A program made the translations under genes and the position numbers. DNA of 64,000 nt from Eretmocerus hayati (Eukaryota > Arthropoda > Insecta > Hymenoptera > Aphelinidae), in assembly GCA_029851415.1 (NCBI GenBank), contig CM056743.1:66866186-66930185 (forward strand), read 5' to 3'. The notes beneath the pieces were generated by a model, which had not been told where the DNA came from, made no database searches, and saw nothing but the letters and a program-made list of their open reading frames with translations. Positions 54,826 to 64,000 of the stretch are shown here, piece after piece. Positions within the stretch are counted from its first letter, which is position 1; each line of letters starts with the position of its first letter.

Positions 54826-55782
54826 TCCTTTCAATCTTATTACTTCTCTTACCACGATTCCTTAACCATCTACTCCAAAGAAAATTCTTGTGCAACAATG
54901 AAATGATGAATTGACTTCATAAAAACTGTGAATGTCGATGAATATTGAGGATTTTTGAGGAAAAGATAGATTCAATTGGAAGAAATATACAGGAATATGA
55001 GGCAAGGAATGATTGATGATGGTTTTCTCTCCGTGAGGGTGACAAACTAATGAGCAAGATGAACAAGACTCAACACAGAAGAACGTTGAAGAACTATTCA
55101 AAATGTCACATGATCACTAGAACCGTTGGAACGTTTCTGAACAACATGAGGAAGAAAAGGAAGAAAATTGTTATTCAATTGGTAGTCACCATCGAGAAAA
55201 AAAATTCAGGCGATAATGCTTTGAGAAAGCATTCTGCTAATAACATTTAGCAGCGTATCTTTCGATAAAATGCGTTCCTTTCGAGTTTTTCAGGGTGAAA
55301 AAGGGAAAAACATAGAAACAACACGTTCTTTCGACTTTTTAAAAAAAACGGCCTAAGTGGTGATTTTGACTCTTAGTAGGTTGTGATCCCACAGATGTCC
55401 CGAACCATATCCAACAAGAATCCCACTTTCTGTCGTCAGCGGAGGATAGACTTGGTTCAGGACCACCGTGAAACAATCATGCTATCCTTGTCCGTCGACT
55501 GATTATTGCCCATGCTAATCAGGATACATGCAATCAAACGGATACATTTGTTCAAAATGAAAATTGCTGAGTAGATCGTTCTAGAAAGCGAATCCGATTT
55601 TGTGCATGAGGAAATTTCTTCTCCAGAAGAACGAGGAGAACAAGATGCCGTGACCCGTTTTCCGCGTCAGTTTTGTTCAACTTCCGCTCGCCTTAGGCCA
55701 CCCGTGCTATGCAGGGAGTTCGCGTTGTACACCATGCACTTATGCGAGGTCTGTCTGTTGTCACGAGGCATTGCCTCGTGTC

Positions 55783-56027
55783 GGCGATTGTCATCGCCTT
55801 CCCCTGTCGATTGGCTACCAGAAATACGTGAGCGCGGGCGGGTTCCCATTCAAATCTGTGAGTGAGGACTAATTAGTGCATTGGACGATCAGCGCGGCTT
55901 CAGCTCAGTGGTTAGAGCGTCGGACTTCTACCCGAGAGGCTCGGTGTCCCACTCGCGGCGCGAATTCCTTCGATCGCTTTCTTTTTCGGAGATACAATAC
56001 CGAAATGCATTAACGAGCCCACGTTAC
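55783..56027 (+). mobile_element. SINE-like repeat with tRNA-like part, copy 1
   Basis: It starts with GGCGATTGTCATCGCC (a small hairpin). The tRNA-like part begins near 55893, with AGCTCAGTGGTTAGAGCG resembling an A-box; the B-box region is degenerate (GGTGTCCCACTC). It ends at about CCCACGTTAC. The second copy is at 56469-56714. The tRNA-like part lies in the interior, so this is not a functional tRNA gene. Confidence 0.6.
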
Positions 56028-56468
56028 ATGGCATCCCTTGTGGGGACCCGCTCAATATCGCTTTCGTATAGTATGGATAATAGCCTTGACTTTAATTCGG
56101 CAATTAAATTAAATTGAATCGAGAAATTCAATCGAAATTCACACTTCCTTCTCACGATAAGAGGTGGCGCCGGAATCGGCCTTTGCCGTGGCACAACCAC
56201 TCGGAGTTGAAGTATCCAGGTGGTGCTGATACCTCTCACTCCATAATCATCAATTCACATCTTTATCGACCGGCGTAGATGAGGCAGTAGTCTGGACATT
56301 GGTCAGTCGATGAGGAGAATCCAGAATTAGAAGGAGGATTCCATTAGAATGAATCGGTGACGTGTACCATGACAGAGAAATTAGTATACCGGTCGGTGAA
56401 ACTGCCATAGATGCAATAAAATCAGTACTCAACTCAAGATGAGGACATCTCGAATCCCCACCCGGTCA

Positions 56469-56714
56469 GGCGATTGTCATCGCCTTCCCCTGTCGATTGG
56501 CTACCAGAAATACGTGAGCGTGGGCGGGTTTCCATTCAAATGTGTAAGTGAGGACTAATTAGTACGCTGGACGATCAGCGTGGCTTCAGCTCAGTGGTTA
56601 GAGCGTCGGACTTAGAGAGGCTCGAGGTCGATTCCCACTCGCGGCGTGAATTCCTTCAGTCGCTTTCTTTTCCGGAGTTTAGAATACCGAGATGCATTAA
56701 CGAGCCCACGTTAC
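56469..56714 (+). mobile_element. SINE-like repeat with tRNA-like part, copy 2
   Basis: Same structure as copy 1, about 90% identical by eye. Here the B-box is better preserved (GAGGTCGATTCCC). Confidence 0.6.
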
Positions 56715-57164
56715 GCTGTCTTCGGTCACGAGGAATATTCCTCCATCAGAGTAACAAGGGTGAATATCTCCAATCCCCCAAAATGTCTCAATGAACGAAA
56801 TGCATTTGATATTTTCTATTATAAGGTTAAATGAAGGTAATTCCCTTAACAAAGCCGGAGGGGAAAACGGCTCTGTAATCGCCTTCTGCCAGATATCGAA
56901 TTTCTCATATTGTCAAATCAGGGTGTTTACCGGTCCTTGAAATCCTTGAAGTTCTTAAAAGGTCCTGAACTGCGGATCCCGGTCCTTAAAATTTTGAGAT
57001 TTGTTAGCAGAAATTGATCCCTCTCCAAATCCAATCTGCGTGGATGCCCATCTAAAATCATGTATTCCATGAACTTGGCCAACGAGAGCTAATCCAATCA
57101 GCTGATAGCTATGCTGATTATAACATAGTTTGATATTACTTTACTCCGATTCGAACCATGTACC

Positions 57165-58385
57165 TTCAAGGCGCCATAATCTCAAAAATAAGCAATCAAG
57201 TTTTGAAATGGCAACAACACAAAATCACCCCTCTTTGAGGGTTTTCTGATATTCCCAATCGAAAGAGTAGGGAATTTCACATCCAAATAGCTCTTAAAAA
57301 AATAGGGGTTTTCCGATTTACACTAGGAGTGAAGCAACGATGGAAGTACGAGTGCTTATTCACGTGCTATTGACCTTCCGCGGGCATTCTGGGCCTTTCA
57401 ATTTGACGCAGGGGAATAATCAATCAAGGCATCTCCGACGTATTTTCATCTCATCTTTTCGCCGAAGAGCTCCATTTTTTCCAATTTGGTTCAACATAAC
57501 CTCAAAAAACGGGAATGAATACGTCGAAAATGTTTAAATTCAAATTAACCTATTTTTTCGTCGTCTCGACAGCCTGATTCGGGAGATTGGGCAATTTTTC
57601 ATGGATTTGTCGATCCTTGGTGTGATTCATAATCTCTAGTGATGAAATAGAGTCCAAATGACTAGATTCTCGCTTCTACGAGGAACGAAGCAGTAAATAA
57701 CTGAGTCCTCGGCGTAAACGTAACATGAGGATTCTTCTTCATAATCTTCATTTTTGTTGGGATAGTCAGGAAACCAACCGTAAAACACTATTCCATCATG
57801 AACATGAATCGATTCCCCAAATAATGTCATCAAAAAGACGAAAAAAGCGTTGTATTGAGTTAAGATTCTTTCGATGCATGATTCCCGTTTTTTTTGAGGT
57901 TATGTTCGGTCAAGATAGATGAACCGAGCTGTTCATAAGGGAGATGAGATAAAAATACGTCGAAAATGCCTCGATTGGTTATTCCCTTGCGTCAAATTGA
58001 ACGGCCCAGAACACCCGCGAAAGGTTAACAGCACGTGGATGACCACTCGTACTTTCATCGTTGCTTCACTGCTAGTGAACCTCGAAAAACCCCCATTTTC
58101 TCGAGAGCTATATCGACGTGGGATTCCTTGATCCTTCGATTGGAAATGTCACGAAACCTGTAAAAAGGGGTAATTTTGAGTTCTTGACATTTCAAAACTT
58201 GATTGCTCATTTTTGAAGTTATGGTGGCACAGAAAACAAACTCCGCCTTCGGAAAGCTGAGGCGAAAATACGTCGGGAATGATGTCATTGATTTTTCTCT
58301 ACGTGGAATCTATGGCTTCTACAGATGGCTCAAAACTACATGTTTTGCCCTCCAAAAAACAACCCAGGGCAGTTGACGTATTTTG
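57165..58385. repeat. Fold-back arrangement of dispersed repeat R
   Basis: 57,540-58,385 is a direct copy of 36,130-36,990. 57,165-57,535 is an inverted copy of its middle part (57,890-58,240), with phrases such as TTTTGAAATGGCAA and GACGTATTTTCATCTCATC. The result is a hairpin-forming unit with a 350-bp loop. Confidence 0.75.
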
Positions 58386-58479
58386 CCCCATATAGACCTT
58401 CATGATAATTGATTCCATTGACGTAAATTGATCGGCAGCAGAATATTTGATCCATATCATGATAACCCATAGAAGATAG

Positions 58480-59475
58480 TTAAATTTCCCCCCAAAAGAC
58501 GCTTTTGGTGAAAGAAACTGGCTAAACTCGGTACAACAGGACGATTCTGGGCTGAAACGATAGGTAGTTCATCTAATAATCGATAGGAACGAGAATTATT
58601 GCTTGAAAATTGGAGCGTGACATGAATGAACAATGAAAACATAAACTTTTTCACAACTATTTTGAGTTTTCCGTCATAAGTTGGAAAATATCAGATATTC
58701 GGGGAAATGTGTGAGAAGATAATGATTGGTAGCTCTTCAGAAGATCTACATATTTGATCTGAACTTCTTTCCCTGCAGATTGCAACCCTTTGGAGTCATT
58801 CCTCATCAAAGGCAAAATCGAATTCGTTCGAACAAATCATTTGAAATTGTTTATAATGGATTCAAACTATCTTTTTGAGATAATTGAGTGAATTTGGAGC
58901 AGAAAAGATTTCCAGGTACTTTTTCCTAAACTTTATCCTCTCCAAGTGATCGGAATGGCCAATCCCGCGACTCTCAGCCCAAAATGCATCCATGAAAGCG
59001 CCGCATTGAGGGTTGCAAGTCGTGAGATTGGCCATTCCCATCGCTTCAGAACGATCAAGTTTAGGGAAATATACCTAGAGATCTTTTCTGCTCCAAATTG
59101 ACTCAATTATCTCAGAAAAATAGTTTAAATCCATTATAAATAATTTCAGCTAATTCGCTCAAACAAATTTGATTATGCCTTGATGGGAAATAACCCCGAA
59201 GGGTTGCAATTTGCGACGAAAAGTGTTCAAATCAATTTTGTCGATCTTCTAAAGATCCACCAATTATCTCTCTATACATTCTCCCGAATATTCGATATTT
59301 TCCGACTTATGACGGAAAAAAAAGTTGTGGAAAATTGTATGTTTTCATTGGTTATTCATGCCACGCCTCAATTTTTGAACAATAATGCTTGTGACTATCG
59401 ATTATTAGATGTACCTTCTATCGTTCAAGCCCAAAATCGTGGTGTTGTACCGAGTTTAGCCACTTACAAGGGGAG
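58480..59475. repeat. Long palindrome (arms about 410 bp)
   Basis: Left arm 58,500-58,920 and right arm 59,065-59,475 are imperfect reverse complements (CAGAAAAGAT, CTCAATTATCTCA, AACAATAATGCTTG). The spacer is itself partly palindromic (GATTGGCCATTCC at about 59028 and GGAATGGCCAATCC at about 58951). No coding frame. Confidence 0.8.
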
Positions 59476-59479
59476 ACCA

Positions 59480-59775
59480 CAGTGTTTGGGTCGACAATCC
59501 CCTCCAAGATTTTTTCATAGTTTGGTACTACCCAGAATGTGAAGAATCCAGAGTAATTTCGTCCAATGGGTCTCTTGTCCAGAGATACAGCCACTAAGAT
59601 TAGCATTGCTCTTATAGGCCTATGTTGAAAAATGATATCTGTAGATATACTGACTGCTAACGTCTTCGACATCAGCTCTGAACAGGAGGCTCATTGGACG
59701 GAATTACTCTGGATTCTTTATATTCTAGGTAGTACCAAACTGTAAAAAAAGTTTGGAGGCGATTGATGACCCAAA
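59480..59775. repeat. Fold-back element 3
   Basis: Arms at about 59,490-59,600 and 59,670-59,775 with TTCGTCCAATGGGTCTC in one and its inverted match in the other. The centre has ATTAGCATTG and ATAGGCCTATGTT, matching fold-back elements 1 and 2. Element 1 has TTTCGTCCAGTGGGCCTCC at the same place. Confidence 0.7.
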
Positions 59776-59946
59776 TACTGTGCCTCCCCCCCTTGTTAGT
59801 GATCGAATTTCGAGAGTAATTTAACTGCCTATAAGTACAATAGCTCACGTCTGCTTTTAGTGTTGATGGTTAATTTGTTCTCCCCTTTCCTCTCCAAGAA
59901 TCTATTTAATTCGATATCGCCCTCACCCCACTTGACGCATTGGATA

Positions 59947-61020
59947 CACTAAAGAGTGCGCAGCAGTGTTTTTGGGGCATTTATGAAATCATGAAGATTC
60001 AAAGCATGTCTCTTGAACTGATTGTATTCAGCTCCAAATCTCATGCACCAATCGGTGATCAAAGGACCTTATTCGAGTATAAAATCGATATAATGCAGAA
60101 GATGGTGGAGCTTGTTGATCATATTCACATCGGGTAAGAGTCTTATGAACATCTATATCCAATCTCGAACGAAATATTCCAAATAAGATACAACCAATCT
60201 TTCGATTTTTGGAGCAAATGAGAATCCCATAATCCTGAGTCAATTGAGGATGAAATTGGGGTATTCATCATCATCTTCGACCAAATCAGGAATGAGAGAA
60301 GGGTAGTTCCTCAGCAAATGCCTCATTTGCATCCCTTCTTGACCCGAAGTATGTGTCCTCGCATGCATCATGTTATCAGTGAAATTTGCTGGGTTGTATT
60401 TCGCATTTCGACGTGCCTGTAGTTGAATGACCGGATTCGTGCATTTAGAGTCTCTACATCGTATAATATGAGTACACGAATGACTTTCTTAAGTATTAGT
60501 TTCAATGCCCTGGTCCCGAACCCTTGTAAGAAAGTATGAAGCAAATCAATTGTGAAACTCTTATTTGAACCATTGAATGTAGAACGGTTCAATAGGCAGT
60601 CTCCTCTCAAACCAGTAGCTGCGATCACAGCTTGTGAGAATTTCGATTTGATGAGTTTCTACAAGTGTTCTCTATGGAGTTCGTCAGTTCTCATCTGCCC
60701 AATTTCAAGACTTTCAGCGTGTAAATCATCCCTGATATACATGCAGCGACGGCAAAAATGAGTCCCTGATGGCCTAGTCAAATTACATACGGATGGGCTG
60801 CTAGAGTGTCATCACAAAAAAACGATATTAAAGCTCGCAGAACGAAATCTTCCCCACTGGTTTGAATAATGACTCCTCCAGGACTCTCTAATTTCTCGAG
60901 GTCGGCGGTGAATCGCCCAAATATCTGGTCAAATGAATATCCTTGACATCGGCATCGTAACACAAAGGAGGACATGAATATTGCTCGGTTCTGATCTCTT
61001 ATGATCTGGGAAAATATCAA
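59947..61020 (-). pseudogene. Decayed gene of a widespread transposon-associated protein family
   Basis: Read on the minus strand from 61020, three frames follow one another: DLEKLESPGGVIIQ and ALISFFCDDTLAAH; then HFCRRCMYIRDDLH; then FTIDLLHTFLQG with LARIR-like DVETLNARIRSFNY; then SGQEGMQMRHLLRNYPSLIP; and the end NKLHHLLHYIDFIL-stop-GPLITDWCMRFGAEYNQFK. The order GDNL/CDDTLAAH, FCR-C, D-hydrophobic-L-G, GPL-x3-WCMRFEA-like is what I know from a large family of uncharacterised insect and cnidarian proteins thought to derive from mobile elements. At least five stops and two shifts show that it is dead. Name and activity are unknown. Confidence 0.65.
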
Positions 61021-61187
61021 TTATGTAATAGCATGCTCCAATTTTATGAATGCCTGTTTTCGAACGATGGGATTAACGATTTCGAACTTGTCGTAGTACA
61101 ATTTTAACCTGGAAGCGTGAAAATATTGTTGGAATAATGCATGATTTCTGAGAAAATCTCCATCGATATGTCGATGACTCAGAGTGA

Positions 61188-61578
61188 AAAGGAACCATCT
61201 CGAAACGTAAGAGTTGAAAGGAATTATCCAAAAATTTTTGGTAAGAAGAACTATCTAGAAATTTTTGGTTGAAAGGAACCATCCAAAAGTGTCAGATTGA
61301 AAAGGAACTATGTAAGAATTCCTGGTTTTAGAAAGGAACTATCTATAAATTTTTGGTTAAAAGGAACTATCTGTAAATTTTTGGTTGAAAGGAACTATCT
61401 AAAAGTTTTTGGTTGGAAGGAATTATCTAAAAATTTCTGGTTTTAGGAAGGAACTATCTATCAATTTTTGGTTGAGAGGAACTATCTGTAAATTTTTGGT
61501 TAAAAGGAACTATCTAAAAATTTCTGATTTTAGGAAGGAACTATCTAGAAATTTTCGGTTAAAAGGAACTATAAAAAG
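61188..61578 (+). repeat. Minisatellite, period about 30 bp
   Basis: About 13 units of 28-33 bp with the pattern GGAACTATCTAAAAATTTTTGGTT and small variants; some units have the insert TTTTAGGAA. It ends directly before copy 2 of repeat S. Confidence 0.9.
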
Positions 61579-61582
61579 AACC

Positions 61583-61707
61583 CCGCACAAAATTCATTGT
61601 TTGTGGCTCCGGGTGAATATTGACGAATTTTGGGGAGATGATAGATTGGAATGCGCTGATCAACGTTTAAATGGGACGCTAAGAGAAATAATGGACCCAT
61701 TTTGAGA
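61583..61707 (+). repeat. Short dispersed repeat S, copy 2
   Basis: Partner of 54345-54475, in the same orientation, with the coding-like frame conserved to the stop. It directly follows the minisatellite. Confidence 0.6.
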
Positions 61708-61749
61708 TATTTCCCGAAGAAAACAGCTAGTTTTTGAGGTTATGGGTAC

Positions 61750-63130
61750 TTGTTTTGGATTGATATCCGAATACCCCGTTTGCCGTGTCAGGATTATGTT
61801 GCAAGGGCTTGCTCTACCCCATAGCTCAGATCAAGCATGCATGTGCGTGAGCGATCTTGTATCTGTATTTATTGAGGTCCTGGTCGAACAATTGGACAAT
61901 ATTGCTGTATGAATGTTTTACATAGAGCTGCTGACACCACATAACACCGATAAAGAATCGGCGATTATGATGGGCAAGATCTAGACAATCCAGACGTCAT
62001 TTCAGGAATCACTGCAGAGCAGCGCGGTAATTACTCGTGACGTTATGAATTTCACGCACCGTTCGTCCATCGTTATACAACCACGAATCTTTCATCGAAC
62101 ATATTCGAGAGATATTCATTCGCTGCGCCTACTTGAGAACTGTGGATCGACAGATTTTTGACGCAACAAAATGATTTCATGTAAATCGAGGGCCGAGTAC
62201 AAAGTACAGGTCTGCACGCCGTACATATCTCTTGATCTATAATTGAGAAAATTTTTGATGATATCTTGTTTCGAAGGCAATATGAAAAATGAGATGTTAA
62301 TTATAGGATGAGTGGGATAAGCATTAGAGTGAGTATGAAGCTCGAAATGCACGGGGATGATCGATGAAGTGAGAGGAAGACGTAGTTGAAATTTAGAGGT
62401 TGTTGAGTGGATGGTTGAGGATTTATGGTGAGAAATGTAATAAAATTGAGAGGAGAAACAGGATGTTTTCTCATAAAAAGTATTGAGGGTGACGAACTAA
62501 TCGATGGAAGAGGCTCAAAATAGACTAGGCTTACCACCCACTAATGCTTCAGAGTCCCTTCAAATTTCAAGACCATCGGTGGAAACGCCAAAGAGTTGTC
62601 GAAGGCCATGGAAGAGGTAAATAGAAAAATCGACATTTGGATTATAGGGGGGTAAATTGAAATCCCGTATCAACTAATCATTTGAAAATGGCATTAAATG
62701 ATACGGGAAGAGACTCTAGATTGTTCAAGTGGACGAAGGCTGATGACATAATGTTTGGACCATCACTGAAAAAAAACTATGTTGAATTTTTGGAGGAATA
62801 ATTCAAGTGGAAGTCCAGCTAATCAGTCGATAAGACTCAAATCCAGTGGAGATAATCATGAGCTGATTTGAAATGAACCCTAAGCATTGTATGAAGATCG
62901 GAAAAAGGGGATAGGAGTGGTTGTATGGTAGTCAGAAGACAACGAACACACTAACACACATACGGACATATGTACATGGCAGTTTAAAATAATTTGTAGC
63001 ACATGTTGAATGTGTTTGGGGTAATGTCTGGGGGTACTAATCGATAGATCTCGTCGAGTAGAATAAGATGACTCTCATTTGCCGGGAAGGAATATGGGAC
63101 GGTCAGAATTGAAGAAAACGCAAAAATTTT
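61750..63130. other. Stretch without recognisable features
   Basis: No gene, splice pair or clear repeat found. Short frames on both strands have no domain. Confidence 0.35.
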
Positions 63131-63149
63131 TAGCGAGAAACTCCGCACC

Positions 63150-64000
63150 ATTACAAGGCTTTCTCTTTGAGGAAGCAATATGTGGAGCAACTTTTTGTAC
63201 AACTCAAAACGTTAAACAAAGAAGGTCTACACATTTTCCCATAGAAGACCTTCTGTTCCTGTAATCAACGTATTTTAGTCTGAAACTCGTATTTTATCTT
63301 TCATTTTCCACGGTTTCGACCCCATACCTCAAAGGGAACGCATTTTATCGGAAGATGTGTGGAGTAACTTTTTGTAGATTTTTGAAAGATAAACGAGAAA
63401 GGTCTCAACACATTTTTCGATACAAGGTTTTCCGTTCCCGTAATGAAAGTATTTTTGTCTGAAACTCGTATCTCATCTGTCATTTCTCACAGTTTTGACT
63501 GCGTTACTCAAAAGGAATGCATTTTTTGGGAGAATGTTGGGACAATTTCCCCAAATTGTTCATGAATGCATAGAACAAAATGTGTCTCCTTTCCTACATA
63601 ACGCAACCTGTTTGAATTTCATCAGTACTTTATACAGAAATTCAAAACTTCATCAGTTTTAACAATCCGGACCCCATAAATCCGCATGTGTAATGTACAC
63701 ATGTTTTTGTTCATTTTATGGAGATCTGCGAATAGTTAACGTACATATCTTCTGATGAAATAAGTTCCCTTCGAGTGATCGGGTCGGAACCGTGGAAAAT
63801 GACAGATAGAATACGATCAGATGAAAATACGTTTATTACGGAAACGGAAGACCTTGTATCAGAAGATGTGTTGGGACCTCTCTTGTTCATTCTTCGAAGA
63901 TCTACGAAAAGTTACTCCACACATTTTTCGATAAAATGCGTTCCCCCCCTGAGTTATGGGGTCAGAACCGTGGAATATGACAGATAAAATACGAGTTTCA
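63150..64000. repeat. Satellite-like repeat of about 185 bp in both orientations
   Basis: Two head-to-tail units (about 63,165-63,345 and 63,346-63,530) share TGTGTGGAGTAACTTTTTGTA or close text, GTCTGAAACTCGTAT and CGATA/CGGAA words. From about 63,775 the same text appears reversed (GAAAAGTTACTCCACAC, GATAAAATGCGTTCC) to the end of the window. A related piece lies at 55,255-55,290. The array continues beyond the window. Confidence 0.75.

Noticed and set aside
55893..55965. Functional tRNA gene (also at 56580-56645)
   Set aside because: The tRNA-like part lies in the middle of a 245-bp repeat, the B-box is degenerate in copy 1, and the anticodon arm does not fold.

Overview
This is a eukaryotic, transposon-packed window, most likely from an insect. 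The reasons are errantivirus-type Ty3/gypsy pol and envelope genes, Penelope-like retroelements (PLEs) with hammerhead-type motifs, a tRNA-derived SINE, GT-AG splice signals with GTGAGT/GTAAGT donors, and a TATA plus TCAGT core promoter. A hymenopteran host is a guess that I cannot prove from the sequence. There are no bacterial genes, no CRISPR array, no rRNA gene and no functional tRNA gene.

The left 36 kb is one nested stack. The oldest layer is a large, decayed Ty3/gypsy retroelement on the + strand (about 3,986-36,126). Its pol (RT, RNase H, integrase) is followed by almost 9 kb of tightly packed, decayed genes: two related ankyrin-repeat proteins, a baculovirus-F/errantivirus-type envelope protein, a second unrelated glycoprotein of the chuvirus (mononegavirus-relative) type, two cysteine-rich proteins, and the first part of what looks like a BIR (inhibitor-of-apoptosis) domain. 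A PLE (PLE-A, 6,208-25,860) split the integrase gene. PLE-A was then hit by a second PLE (PLE-B, 7,544-10,241) and by a non-autonomous DNA element (12,505-24,681). A nearly intact, recent gypsy element (13,038-24,122, - strand) sits inside that DNA element. Target-site duplications support each level.

The young gypsy element has 947/949-bp LTRs, a tRNA-Lys type primer site, a polypurine tract, gag, protease-RT-RNase H, an integrase with AT-hooks, and a third ORF in the place where an env would be. That ORF encodes a coiled-coil protein with a zinc-knuckle-like end. Between it and the 3' LTR lies an array of ten GGTC-N3/4-GACC palindromes.

From 36 to 64 kb there are mainly fold-back and inverted-repeat elements, a Mutator-like element with 9-bp target duplications sitting inside an open reading frame, minisatellite and satellite-like arrays, two copies of a SINE-like repeat, and a decayed gene of a widespread transposon-associated family (59.95-61.02 kb). 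The only candidates for non-transposon genes are a divergent pair around a TATA-containing promoter region at 48.75-49.53 kb. The leftward gene or its neighbour is broken by the Mutator-like element, and the rightward gene carries a PLE terminal palindrome in a likely intron.

Stretches with nothing I can name are 1-2,036, 3,537-3,985, 36,990-37,500, 39,700-42,450, 55,260-55,780, 56,715-57,160 and 61,750-63,130.
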